A stretch of DNA of 64,000 nucleotides from Bradyrhizobium sp. 170 (GTDB taxonomy: Bacteria > Pseudomonadota > Alphaproteobacteria > Rhizobiales > Xanthobacteraceae), in the NCBI RefSeq assembly GCF_023101085.1, contig NZ_CP064703.1, forward strand, positions 2,604,001 to 2,668,000. Direction: 5' to 3'. Below the pieces are notes generated by a model that searched no databases, was not told the origin of the DNA, and saw only the letters and a list, made by a program, of their open reading frames with translations. Position numbers and translations under genes: made by a program. Of the stretch, positions 55,043 to 62,990 are shown piece by piece; the stretch's first letter is position 1, and every line of letters starts with the position of its first letter.

Positions 55043-55258
55043 TCAGGCTTCGTTCTTCGGAATGTACTTCCCGAGCACGCACTTGTAGCGCTGCAATCGC
55101 CATTCGCGATACGGCCCCTTGGCGAGCCAGTCGGCAATTCCGATCTGCGCGTTGACCGCGCAGGCGCTCATGGTGATGCCGGACTGGTCGCTGGTGGTGA
55201 CGACTTTTTCGAGACAGAGCTGGCTGTTGCAGAGAACGGCGACGAGAGTGACGAGCAT
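55043..55258 (-). CDS. Small exported hypothetical protein
   Basis: A 71-aa protein from the ATG at 55258, with AAGG at a short spacing. It has a hydrophobic N-terminus (MLVTLVAVLCNSQLCLEKVV), then SDQSGITMSACAVNAQIGIA, an aromatic-rich helix (WLAKGPYREWRLQRYKCV) and the end GKYIPKNEA. Four cysteines suggest periplasmic disulfides. Short proteins with S...C..A..A.W..K..Y...W...C resemble others in rhizobia, but I cannot name a family. The frame to 55306 is longer by 16 residues but less well started. Confidence 0.65.
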   Translation of the reverse strand: MLVTLVAVLCNSQLCLEKVVTTSDQSGITMSACAVNAQIGIADWLAKGPYREWRLQRYKCVLGKYIPKNEA

Positions 55259-55939
55259 GGCGACCTTCGTTGATAAGGAAAATCCAATTCGTTCAGCTTC
55301 GTTCAACCAATGCAGGGTTCATGCCAACATTGGTGCACGCCGTTTTTTTGGACGCTCCCTTACGCGAATTGACCTGTAAATACGCAACCCTTCCGTAGCC
55401 GTGCTTTTTTGCGCGGGACGGATACCGGCAACGCCGGGGAAATGCGAACTGTGCTGAGAGTAGGGGCGGGCGTGGACGATTCGCAAAGCGTAGAACTACG
55501 GGACCGTGCCGGAATGGCCGTGACTGTCTTAACGCTGCAACAGTTTTGATTGCGCTGCCCGGGCTCGCGATGAATCGCACACTTCGTAGGATGGGTAGAG
55601 CGTAGCGAAACCCATCACCGTTCGGGCAGCAATATTGATGGGTATCGCTGCGCTCCACCCATCCTACAAATCGGGCTCGCTCGCTATTTGAGTTCGCTCG
55701 CGAAGCCGCAAGATTCAGATTTTCCGATTGATTTCGTCCTCGAAGCGCATTTCAGACTCAATCAGGACATCGCGCCATGTTGGTTTCGCGTTCCACGTGC
55801 AGAGCGGTTCCCTCCCGCGAGCAGAATGAGACATTCGTGCAACAACCATCGTCCGAAATTCCGGAAGGCGCATCGTTAAGAAGCTACTGCCTGCTCGTCG
55901 AGATATAATCGCATCGACGAATCCGAAAAGGAGTTTTCG
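55259..55939. other. Intergenic stretch with one REP pair
   Basis: Apart from the family A REP pair at 55584-55667, nothing gene-like is seen. The two frames near 55688-56143 (one on each strand) overlap the well-supported gene at 55940 and lack start signals. The AAAAGGAG at 55928-55935 belongs to that gene. Confidence 0.5.
55584..55667. repeat. REP inverted pair, family A
   Basis: GTAG, GATGGGT, AGAGCGTAGCG, ACCCATC on the left; the reverse complement ending CATCCTAC on the right. The core has one change (GCGTAGCG for GCGCAGCG). Confidence 0.85.
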
Positions 55940-56131
55940 ATGTCGAAGTTTGCGATTGGCGAGCAAGTCGAAAACGTTGCCAACGATCACGAGTCGGGCA
56001 CGGTTGTCGCCGTGTTTCCGACCGTTGACGGAAGCTTCAGATATGCCGTCGACACGGAAGGCTACGGCACACTCCAGTTCTTCGCCGAGGAGAAGCTGGC
56101 TTTCGCCGTTACGAGGCAGGGTGCCACATGA
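55940..56131 (+). CDS. Small conserved-looking protein, possibly an SH3-like fold
   Basis: A 63-aa protein with a strong Shine-Dalgarno (AAGGAG, about six bases before the ATG). It reads FAIGEQVENVANDHESGTVV, then YAVDTEGYGTLQFFAEEKLA, with alternating strands and turns like small KOW/SH3-type beta barrels (YodC-like proteins have a similar opening). Its stop TGA overlaps the start of the next gene as ATGA, so the two are translationally coupled. Confidence 0.65.
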   Translation: MSKFAIGEQVENVANDHESGTVVAVFPTVDGSFRYAVDTEGYGTLQFFAEEKLAFAVTRQGAT

Positions 56132-57288
56132 CAGGCCGCGCAACCACGCAAGCGATCGCTGCGACCGAATTGACGGAAGGCGACAGCGATGCCGTGCGCA
56201 TCAGGCATCAGCTTGACGCCTGGGCCAATGCCTCAAATCGCACCCCTAGATTGGTGGCAACACCTGCGGAAGACGTAAGCGTTGAATCATCCGGCGAGGT
56301 GCCGTTGCCGGCGACGAAGCGCGGCCGCGCCTCTCCGGCATCCAAGGCCGCCAAAGGCACCAAGGCTAAGGCAGCCAAGACAGCCAAGACCAAGGCGACC
56401 GAGGCCAAGACGACCGAGGCTGATGGCGAGCCGGAGGCGTCCAACGCGCCGCTTGAGCCGCCGACAGTTTTCGTCGCGCCTGCCGTGCCGGAGGCCGTTC
56501 CCGCCACCCCGGAACGCGCGCGCGCCAGTCGCGCCTTTGCCCTTGTTGCAGCGCTCGCACTGGCGACGGTTGCTGCCTATTTTTCAGTCGCGGGCATGGC
56601 CGAGATATTTCCCGGCGCGCCGGTTGCGGTCATGGTGCTCGCCGCCACCATGGAAGGCGGCAAGCTCGTGATCGCCGGATGGCTGGCCGCGCATTGGCGC
56701 CGGACCAACTGGAAAATGCGCTTCGTTATGGTGGGCCTGGTTGCCGGCCTTGCGCTGATCAACGCCGCCGGCGTGTTCGGCAAGCTGGTCGAGGCGCATG
56801 TCAGCGTCGCGGCCACGTCGCGTTCCGGCGTTACCGAGCGCCTTGAAGCGCTCGACGCCCGCGTCACGGCGCAAACGGCTGCCGTAGCCGATCTGGATAG
56901 CCGTATCGCGCAGATCGACCGGGCCGTCGACGAATCGACACGGCGCGGCCGGGTGACCCGGGCCATCAACATCGCCACGCAGCAGCGCCTGACGCGCGAT
57001 GGGTTGGATACGCAGCGGCAGGCGGCAACTGCAACGCTGGTCGGTCTGCAGGCACAGCGCGCAGCGCTGGCTGGCGAACGTTCCCGCATCGAAGCATCCG
57101 CAGGCCCGATCCAGTATCTTGCGATGATGGTCGGCGTCGCGCCCGAAGTCGCGGTGCGATGGCTGATATTGTTGATGGTGCTGTGCTGCGATCCCGCAGC
57201 GATCGCCTTGACGGTCGCTGCGTCCGCTTCGCGAACTCGCGACCCGAGGCAAGAGCCAGCCGCAGTAGCCACTTCTCCAAGCTGGTGA
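56128..57288 (+). CDS. Four-helix membrane protein with periplasmic or cytoplasmic coiled coil
   Basis: A 386-aa protein. Residues 1-130 are hydrophilic and rich in Lys, Ala and Thr (KAAKTAKTKATEAKT). Helices lie near 140-163, 170-192 (AVMVLAATMEGGKLVIAGW), and 202-225; a ~110-residue coiled coil follows (LEALDARVTAQTAAVADLD, QRQAATATLVGLQAQRAAL), and a last helix (WLILLMVLCCDPAAIALT) precedes the tail. The arrangement resembles phage- or prophage-encoded membrane proteins of unknown role, but I see no known family. It is coupled by ATGA to the 63-aa gene upstream. Confidence 0.7.
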   Translation: MTGRATTQAIAATELTEGDSDAVRIRHQLDAWANASNRTPRLVATPAEDVSVESSGEVPLPATKRGRASPASKAAKGTKAKAAKTAKTKATEAKTTEADGEPEASNAPLEPPTVFVAPAVPEAVPATPERARASRAFALVAALALATVAAYFSVAGMAEIFPGAPVAVMVLAATMEGGKLVIAGWLAAHWRRTNWKMRFVMVGLVAGLALINAAGVFGKLVEAHVSVAATSRSGVTERLEALDARVTAQTAAVADLDSRIAQIDRAVDESTRRGRVTRAINIATQQRLTRDGLDTQRQAATATLVGLQAQRAALAGERSRIEASAGPIQYLAMMVGVAPEVAVRWLILLMVLCCDPAAIALTVAASASRTRDPRQEPAAVATSPSW

Positions 57289-57377
57289 TGGCTGCATTAA
57301 CGACGAGATGAACCATCGGCCCAGCACGATCAGCAACGACTCGCCTATTGCTAACATTCGGCGTATAAGTATCTCCC

Positions 57378-57719
57378 ATGAGTTGGGATGCGAAAGACGT
57401 AGCACTGCTCAAAGAACTCTGGGCCGCGGGCCACAGTGCCGGTCAGATCGCAAGTCGGCTCGGCTACAGCCGCAACGCCGTGAGTGCCAAGCTGAAGCGC
57501 CTGGGCCACAAGCGGGGTCACAAGCCGCCGACGGCCAACCCCAGGATCGTGGCCGTGCCAACGCGTAAGCCAGCGTTGGCCGCAGCCTGTGCCCGGCCGG
57601 TGGATCGGGTGGTGTCGACGCGGAAGCCGGTCGCGAAGCAGACCAAGGAACTCACCAAGGAGCTAACCAAGCGTGAGCTTTACGCCATGCTGGCGAATGC
57701 GGTCAGGAATACGGGCTGA
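57378..57719 (+). CDS. GcrA-like cell cycle regulator
   Basis: A 113-aa protein. The N-terminus MSWDAKDVALLKELWAAGHS, then AGQIASRLGYSRNAVSAKLKRLG is the GcrA helix-turn-helix, which in Caulobacter binds sigma-70 and methylated DNA. The remainder is a basic, Pro/Lys-rich tail (KPPTANPRIVAVPTRK, KQTKELTKELTKRELY) rather than the sigma-binding C-terminal domain of true GcrA. So it may be a GcrA-derived regulator with altered partner binding. It is 89 bp after the membrane protein gene. Confidence 0.75.
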   Translation: MSWDAKDVALLKELWAAGHSAGQIASRLGYSRNAVSAKLKRLGHKRGHKPPTANPRIVAVPTRKPALAAACARPVDRVVSTRKPVAKQTKELTKELTKRELYAMLANAVRNTG

Positions 57720-57735
57720 CGCTTGCTGCCCCGGA

Positions 57736-57860
57736 GCATGATCTGGAAAAGTGTGAAGCGGTTTTCCCTCGCGACAAACGCGGAACGCGCTTGCGCGGAG
57801 ATCATGCTCAAACAATAACCTGAAGCGCGGTGACGATTCGTCCCGAATTCATCGCGCTTT
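57736..57860. repeat. Dispersed repeat, family G relative
   Basis: GAGCATGATC, then GAAAAGTGTGAAGCGGTTTT, ACAAACGCGGAACGCG and later GATCATGCTC, which is the complement of the left end. This forms an inverted repeat of about 70 bases with the common AAGCGGTTTTCC segment. It lies between the GcrA-like gene and the convergent M15-like gene. Confidence 0.5.
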
Positions 57861-58007
57861 AGCGGGGAGCATTGGCAGGCGAGAGGATTGGTATGATCAA
57901 TCCGCTCCTGACGGGAGCGGAGGCGAGGCGAGTTTGCAGCCTTCCCGCCAGCAGCCTTGCCGCCAGCAGCCTTGCCGCCATGGGCGGCAAGTGCGTGCCT
58001 GAACCGC

Positions 58008-59360
58008 TTACATCGTCCTGCCTTTGGACAATTTCGCGGTTCTCGCCCCTTTGGACAATTTTACGTTTCGCGCGCGTTTGGCCGCGCTGTAGTCGCCTCG
58101 AGCAGCCAGCCGCTTGCCCTTCTTGATCTTCGCTTCCGCCACATGCGTTTTCGGCTTCGCTTCCGCGGCCTGTGTTTTCGCTCCACCGCGGCGAGAGGCA
58201 TATTCCCTTCCGTCGATCGGCGCCACGTGCGGCGGGTCCCTATCGAGATAGGGCCGTCCGATGCCAAATTCCTTGCCGCGTTCGTCGATCCATTTCCAGA
58301 GCTTTTCGGTAGAGACCCATCGCTGGCCCCGGGTCGCGCCCTTGACGCTCACGATATCGGCCGCAAGCCCGCGGCCATAGCCGCCACGGGTACTCCCGCC
58401 ATGGTAGGACCTGTCGGTTGCAGCCTTCAGCCCGGTTGCGATCGATTGACGGTAGTCATCGCGGAACGCGCTGGTGATGCCGGGCTGCAGCCCGGCCTGT
58501 TCCGCGGCGTGGAGCGTATGAAAGAGCTTTATCTTGAAACTGCGATCCATACCTCCGATCACGTAGTCCATCATCGTCATGCCGACTTTTTCCGCCGCCT
58601 TCGGGTCTTTCCAGCCGAACTCCTCGTCGACACGCCTGGTAAAAGTCCTGGTGACAGTCACCGTTTTGCCCTTGCGCTTGACCGTCACTTTCCTCCGCTC
58701 ATGCACCTTGATGGCATCGATCTTGGGCGCCCGTTCGTAGAGCGCCCACAGGTACCGATCGATGCAGATCTCCGCGACAAGGCACTCCTCATTGATTTCG
58801 ATGGTGCTCACGGCCGGCAGGGCATTGTCGGGCGCCGTTGTAACTTCCTCGGGCGAAAACACCTGCGACGAATCGGTTGAGGCGACGACAAAAGGTTTTG
58901 GCTCATCCAGGCTTGGCGCCGTGTCGGCGGCCTTCTCTGGCGCGGGATCAGGCGTGCTTGCCAGCGCGCGCTCGGCGGATGGTGCTTCGGGCGGAACCAC
59001 CTGCGACGAATCCGGCAGCGAGGCCACGACAAAAGTTTTCGGCTCATCCAGGCTTGGCGCCGTGTCGGTGGCCTTCTGTGGCGTGGCTTCTGCGGCCGTT
59101 GCCATCGCAACATCGCCGACGGCGGCGTTCGCTACTACGGTCGCCTGCGGTATGGCCGTGGGCCCGGTGCTTGCGACGAGCGTTGGTTCGTGGCGTTCCA
59201 CGATTGACTTCGCGCCGGCGTTCTCGACGGAAGCGCCGATGTGCTGGGTGGAAGCTGAACCGAAGCCTGCGAGCCAGGCGAGAACACAGCTCGCGAGAGC
59301 CAGGCCCGCGACAAAATTGATTCGGCGCTGCGCCTTCGTTGCCAATCGCCATGGGTCCAT
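58008..59360 (-). CDS. Exported M15-like (LAS-type) peptidase domain protein
   Basis: A 450-aa protein from the ATG at 59360. An N-terminal helix (INFVAGLALASCVLAWLAG) anchors it. Residues ~60-180 are low-complexity and contain a duplicated block: KATDTAPSLDEPKTFVVAS and KAADTAPSLDEPKPFVVAS, each followed by SSQV. The C-terminal domain (about 250-390) has LQPGITSAFRDDYRQSIA, SYHGGSTRGGYGRGLAADI (H320, D335) and RDPPHVAPIDG (H378), the zinc-ligand pattern of D-Ala-D-Ala carboxypeptidase-type (M15) enzymes. A basic tail ends the protein. It probably acts on peptidoglycan. Confidence 0.7.
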   Translation of the reverse strand: MDPWRLATKAQRRINFVAGLALASCVLAWLAGFGSASTQHIGASVENAGAKSIVERHEPTLVASTGPTAIPQATVVANAAVGDVAMATAAEATPQKATDTAPSLDEPKTFVVASLPDSSQVVPPEAPSAERALASTPDPAPEKAADTAPSLDEPKPFVVASTDSSQVFSPEEVTTAPDNALPAVSTIEINEECLVAEICIDRYLWALYERAPKIDAIKVHERRKVTVKRKGKTVTVTRTFTRRVDEEFGWKDPKAAEKVGMTMMDYVIGGMDRSFKIKLFHTLHAAEQAGLQPGITSAFRDDYRQSIATGLKAATDRSYHGGSTRGGYGRGLAADIVSVKGATRGQRWVSTEKLWKWIDERGKEFGIGRPYLDRDPPHVAPIDGREYASRRGGAKTQAAEAKPKTHVAEAKIKKGKRLAARGDYSAAKRARNVKLSKGARTAKLSKGRTM

Positions 59361-59393
59361 GATCCGGCCTCCCCAGGCTCCGCATGAGCCCAA

Positions 59394-59658
59394 TTACACA
59401 GCCAAGCACGCGACGACGCGCATTGTTCGCACTGCGAAATGAATGCGCAACTGCGGGAAGCTACGGGATCATCGAATTTTTTAAAAGTGTTGCTTCAATA
59501 CAACGCGCGGCGGCGTGGAACTTGCTGTGTCATTCTGCGACGTCGGCGTGCGAGCCTCGTATTCGGAGCAAGCTCGCAGGGCGGATTAGCGAAGCATAAT
59601 CCGCCACATGGTTCGTCGAGTCGTGCTAGCGGCGGCGGGTTACCCGCCCTACGAACCG
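59394..59658. other. Intergenic stretch with a palindromic repeat near its right end
   Basis: GCAGGGCGGATTAGC...GCGGCGGGTTACCCGCCCTACGA (about 59575-59652) looks like another dispersed palindrome: its ends CAGGGCGG and CCGCCCTA are complementary. No gene seen. Confidence 0.45.
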
Positions 59659-61440
59659 TTACCCCAGCAACACCGCATCCGCGCCGTTCACGGCTTCCGC
59701 GCTGTCGGTGACCGTCCTCTCCAGCGAGCCCGCTTGCACGGTGATGTTCTCCGCAAAGAACCGCGCGACTGTCACGTAGCGCTGCGGATCGCCGGCCTCG
59801 CCGTTGCCCTTGGCGGCCAGCGCTTCGCCGGCCAGCATGCAGCCGCCGAGCGTCGAGCCGAACAGGCGCAGATAGGGCGTGGCGCCGGCGAGCGCGTCGT
59901 TCGGCGCAGACGCCACGCGCTCCAACAGCCATTTGCTGGCGCGCTCCAGCGAGCCGAGCGCATCGCGCAGTTTTGGTCCCGTGGTGCCGAACGTGGGATC
60001 GTTGGAGGCCTCGACCTGCTTGACGATGCCGCCCAGTTCATCGAGCAGCGCCCAGACCGATGCGCCGCCGTTCGCCGCGAGCTTGCGCGTCACGAGGTCG
60101 ATCGACTGGATGCCGTTGGTGCCCTCATAGATCGTGGTGATGCGCGCGTCGCGATAATGCTGCGCGGCGCCGGTCTCCTCGATGAAGCCCATACCGCCAT
60201 GGATCTGCACGCCGAGATATGCCACCTCGTTGCCGATATCGGTGGAGAAGGCCTTCGCGATCGGCGTCAGCAGCGCGCCGCGCGCGGCGGCGTCTGCCCG
60301 CACCTTGGCATCCTTGGCGCGGACGGAAACATCGAGCGCGACCGCTGTCGCGTAGCAGATCGAGCGGGCCGCGGCGGTCATGGCGCGCATCTGCAGCAGC
60401 ATGCGCTTGACGTCGGGATGCACGATGATCGGATCGAGCCCGTCGCCCTTCTTGCCGACGGCGCGGCCTTGGCGGCGTTCCTGGGCAAAGGCCAGCGCTT
60501 GCTGGTAGGCGCGGTCGGCGATGCCGACGCCTTCGAGGCCGACGCCGAGGCGGGCCTGGTTCATCATCGTGAACATGCAGAGCATGCCCTTGTTTTCCTC
60601 GCCGATCAGGTAACCGATGGCGCCGCCGTGATCGCCCATCGTCATGGTGCAGGTGGGGGAGGCGTGCATGCCGAGCTTGTGCTCGACGCCGGACGGATAG
60701 ATGTCGTTGCGCGCGCCGAGCGAGCCGTCGGCATTGACCATGAATTTCGGAATCAGGAACAGCGAAATGCCCTTGGTGCCCGCAGGCGCATCGGGCAGGC
60801 GGGCCAGCACGAAATGCACGATGTTATCGGTCATGTCGTGGTCGCCATAGGTGATGAAGATTTTGGTGCCCTTGATGCGATAGCTGCCGTCGCCCGCCCG
60901 CTCGGCGCGGGTGCGCAGCGCGCCGACGTCGGAGCCGGCCTGCGGCTCGGTGAGCTGCATGGTGCCGGTCCATTCGCCGGAGACGAGTTTCTCCAGATAG
61001 ATCTGCTTCAGCTCCTCGCTGCCATGGGCGTCGAGCGCCTCGATCGCCGAGAGGGTGAGGAGGGGGCAGAGGCCGAACGCGATGTTCGACGCGCTCCAGA
61101 TTTCGGTGCAGGCGGCGTTGATCGCCATCGGCAGGCCTTGGCCGCCAAAAGCTTCCGGGCCCGACACCGCGTTCCACCCGCCGGCGATCCAGCGCTGATA
61201 GGCGTCGGGCCAGCCGGGCGCGGTCGTCACCTTGTTGTCGGCGAGCTTGATGCCGTGTTCGTCGCCCACTTTGTTCAGCGGCGCCAGCACGTCGCCGGCG
61301 AATTTGCCGGCTTCCTCCAGCACGGCCGCGGTGATGTCGCCGTCGAAATCGCCGTAATGACCGGCCTTCACGGCCGCCTGCAGGCCTGCGCCGTGGTTGA
61401 GCGCGAGCAGGATGTCGGAGATCGGCGCGCGGTAGGTCAT
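59659..61440 (-). CDS. Acyl-CoA dehydrogenase (DmdC/FadE-like, long form)
   Basis: A 593-aa flavoenzyme. The start MTYRAPISDILLALNHGAG and NKVGDEHGIKLADN are typical of the long DmdC-type group (3-methylmercaptopropionyl-CoA dehydrogenase relatives). The flavin site TMQLTEPQAGSDVGALRT, the GTKIFITYGDHDM strand and IYEGTNGIQSIDL, which holds the likely catalytic Glu region, are visible; a C-terminal ~150-residue extension follows. The substrate is unknown: DmdC homologues act on various acyl-CoAs. The ATG at 61440 starts the conserved domain. Confidence 0.9.
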   Translation of the reverse strand: MTYRAPISDILLALNHGAGLQAAVKAGHYGDFDGDITAAVLEEAGKFAGDVLAPLNKVGDEHGIKLADNKVTTAPGWPDAYQRWIAGGWNAVSGPEAFGGQGLPMAINAACTEIWSASNIAFGLCPLLTLSAIEALDAHGSEELKQIYLEKLVSGEWTGTMQLTEPQAGSDVGALRTRAERAGDGSYRIKGTKIFITYGDHDMTDNIVHFVLARLPDAPAGTKGISLFLIPKFMVNADGSLGARNDIYPSGVEHKLGMHASPTCTMTMGDHGGAIGYLIGEENKGMLCMFTMMNQARLGVGLEGVGIADRAYQQALAFAQERRQGRAVGKKGDGLDPIIVHPDVKRMLLQMRAMTAAARSICYATAVALDVSVRAKDAKVRADAAARGALLTPIAKAFSTDIGNEVAYLGVQIHGGMGFIEETGAAQHYRDARITTIYEGTNGIQSIDLVTRKLAANGGASVWALLDELGGIVKQVEASNDPTFGTTGPKLRDALGSLERASKWLLERVASAPNDALAGATPYLRLFGSTLGGCMLAGEALAAKGNGEAGDPQRYVTVARFFAENITVQAGSLERTVTDSAEAVNGADAVLLG

Positions 61441-61726
61441 GACGATAATCTCGCTTTGACGGGAACTGGGCTGCCGTATTCCCACGAAACCGGGGTTGTC
61501 TCAACTCTCCGATGGGCGGTATTGGGCCGCGCCAGGGGCGTGAAACCGGCCGGGCACTTTCGCGTATGCGGTCCTATTATTAAAGGGTCACGCTTCCGGG
61601 GAGCTGATTTCGGACGAAATTCGGGATTCCAGCCTGTTGAAATGGCCCAACACCCTCTATAGACCGGCGTTGTCCAAACCGGTTCGCACAGGGCGCATCG
61701 TCCGCGCGCATTCCGGTTCAGCCTGT

Positions 61727-61801
61727 TGGGGCGTAGCCAAGCGGTAAGGCAGCGGATTTTGATTCCGCCATTCGGAGGTTCGATCCCTCCCGCCCCAGCC
61801 A
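61727..61801 (+). tRNA. tRNA-Gln (TTG)
   Basis: A 75-nt cloverleaf with encoded CCA. The acceptor arm is TGGGGCG/CGCCCCA; the D-arm GCCAAGCGGTAAGGC follows; the anticodon stem GCGGA/TCCGC has the loop TTTTGAT with anticodon TTG; the T-arm is GGAGG-TTCGATC-CCTCC. The discriminator is G. It stands alone, with IS elements about 300 bp downstream. Confidence 0.97.
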
Positions 61802-62112
61802 GGACTCAAGGCACTGAGTTCGTTATGGAAACAGCTCTGTTCCCAGCCAAGTTTTTGGACGCATTTGGAAATAGATTCGACCCGCCATTTGGAAATTCTG
61901 TGCTGCTTTCGTTTCTTCGCTGTTGAACAGTAGCGTTGGATGCGAGTTGCTGCTTGGCCTCGATCTGCCCAACGTTCAATTCCTCGAGGAGGTTTGCGGG
62001 ATTGCGAACGTTAGCGCGTTTCCCGGTCAGCTTTGAACGTGAAGTCAGCAGCTTGCGATGACGCGTCGCATGCACACGCAAATGGCGGCGGCCGTTCGCC
62101 GCACCTGGACTA
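61802..62112. other. Region between tRNA-Gln and the IS5-type element
   Basis: No supported gene. A minus-strand frame (61806-62081, basic N-terminus HATRHRKLLTSRSKLTG) is open but ends inside the region next to the tRNA and matches nothing I know; it could be the fragment of a mobile gene. No repeat of the tRNA 3' end was seen in the window, so an integrated island end cannot be shown. Confidence 0.4.
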
Positions 62113-62126
62113 GGGTCTGTTGAGAT

Positions 62127-62552
62127 TCATCGGGAGTTTATGACGGCTGCGGCGAGATGGATATTTGCCGCGAAGCTCTGATCGGTTTTGTCTGCGCGCA
62201 TGGCGATGCGTTTGAATTCCTTGAGCTTGCAGAAGAAGTTTTCAATCAGGTGGCGCCACTTATAGATTTCCGCGTCAATCGGCAGCGGCGAGGCGCGCCG
62301 TGGGTGCTGTGAGATGACGACCTTGGCGCCGCGCTCGTTGAGATCGGCAATGATGGAATTGCTGTCGAAGGCCTTGTCGGCGATGAAACCCTCAAAGATG
62401 AGACCGTCGATGAGCGGAGCGACACCCACCGTATCGAAACGATGGCCGGGCAGGAGAACGAAGCGGACGAGATTGCCCAGCGCGTCGGTCAGCGCCAGAA
62501 TTTTTGTTGTCACGCCGCCTTTGGAACGGCCGATGGCCTGGCTCTGAGACCC
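62127..62552 (-). CDS. IS5-type transposase, OrfB (translated by -1 frameshift)
   Basis: The second half in the -1 frame: it continues GRSKGGVTTKILALTDALGN, then FIADKAFDS (second Asp) and RHLIENFFCKLKEFKRIAMR with the catalytic Glu, ending NIHLAAAVINSR. It has no good independent start signal; the GTG at 62513 is inside the homologous region. The two halves together give the full DDE catalytic core, so the shift is probably the normal programmed one rather than a mutation. Confidence 0.85.
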   Translation of the reverse strand, partial: GSQSQAIGRSKGGVTTKILALTDALGNLVRFVLLPGHRFDTVGVAPLIDGLIFEGFIADKAFDSNSIIADLNERGAKVVISQHPRRASPLPIDAEIYKWRHLIENFFCKLKEFKRIAMRADKTDQSFAANIHLAAAVINSR

Positions 62553-62878
62553 CCTTTTGCGCCCTGTCCATGGCGATGGACCTTGACGATGGTGGCGTCG
62601 ACCATGGCGTATTCCATGTCTGGCGCATCCGAGCAGGCCTCGAAAAGCCTGGTGAAGACGTCCGCTTTAACCCAGTCGCGGTAACGCTTGAAAACCGTGT
62701 TCCAGTTGCCGAAGGACGGCGGAAGATCACGCCACGGGCTTCCCGTCCGGACAATCCAAAGTACCGCTTCAACGAAGCGGCGATTGTCGCTTCCGCTGCG
62801 TCCGGGGTCCGTCGGCTTCCCCAGACAATGCGGCTCCATCTTCGCCCATTGGGCATCTCTCAGTACGAATCGCTCCAT
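62510..62878 (-). CDS. IS5-type transposase, OrfA
   Basis: A 122-aa N-terminal half. It begins MERFVLRDAQWAKMEPHCLG and has RRFVEAVLWIVRTGSPWRDLP, typical of DUF4096/IS5 N-terminal domains, and AMVDATIVKVHRHG with the first Asp of the DDE triad. Toward the end the frame leaves the transposase homology after GAKGG, and a stop follows within 15 codons. The run AAAAGGGGG (62550-62558, minus strand) is where a -1 shift would join it to OrfB. Confidence 0.88.
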   Translation of the reverse strand: MERFVLRDAQWAKMEPHCLGKPTDPGRSGSDNRRFVEAVLWIVRTGSPWRDLPPSFGNWNTVFKRYRDWVKADVFTRLFEACSDAPDMEYAMVDATIVKVHRHGQGAKGGLRARPSAVPKAA

Positions 62879-62990
62879 TTAAAGCTTGAATCACAACCAA
62901 GCCTCAGGTGGAATCCTGAATCTCAACAGACCCTAGCATTACAGTTGCTATTTTTGCGGGCTTCTGAATCCATGGGCAGCCATGATTCGG

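Larger units (their letters stand above)
62113..62933 (-). mobile_element. IS5-family insertion sequence, 821 bp, complete
   Basis: Perfect 17-bp terminal inverted repeats GGGTCTGTTGAGATTCA (62113-62129) and its complement (62917-62933) bound a two-frame DDE transposase. Both outer sides carry TA (within CTAG), consistent with the TA or CTAG target preference of the IS427-like group. The element is complete at both ends, so it is a candidate for recent or continuing activity. Confidence 0.9.

Noticed and set aside
55715..56143. 142-codon minus-strand frame
   Set aside because: Overlaps the well-started 63-aa gene and its coupled partner on the other strand; no start signal.
61727..61801. Island attachment site at tRNA-Gln
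   Set aside because: No repeat of the tRNA 3' end and no integrase are visible in the window; kept only as a hypothesis in the findings.
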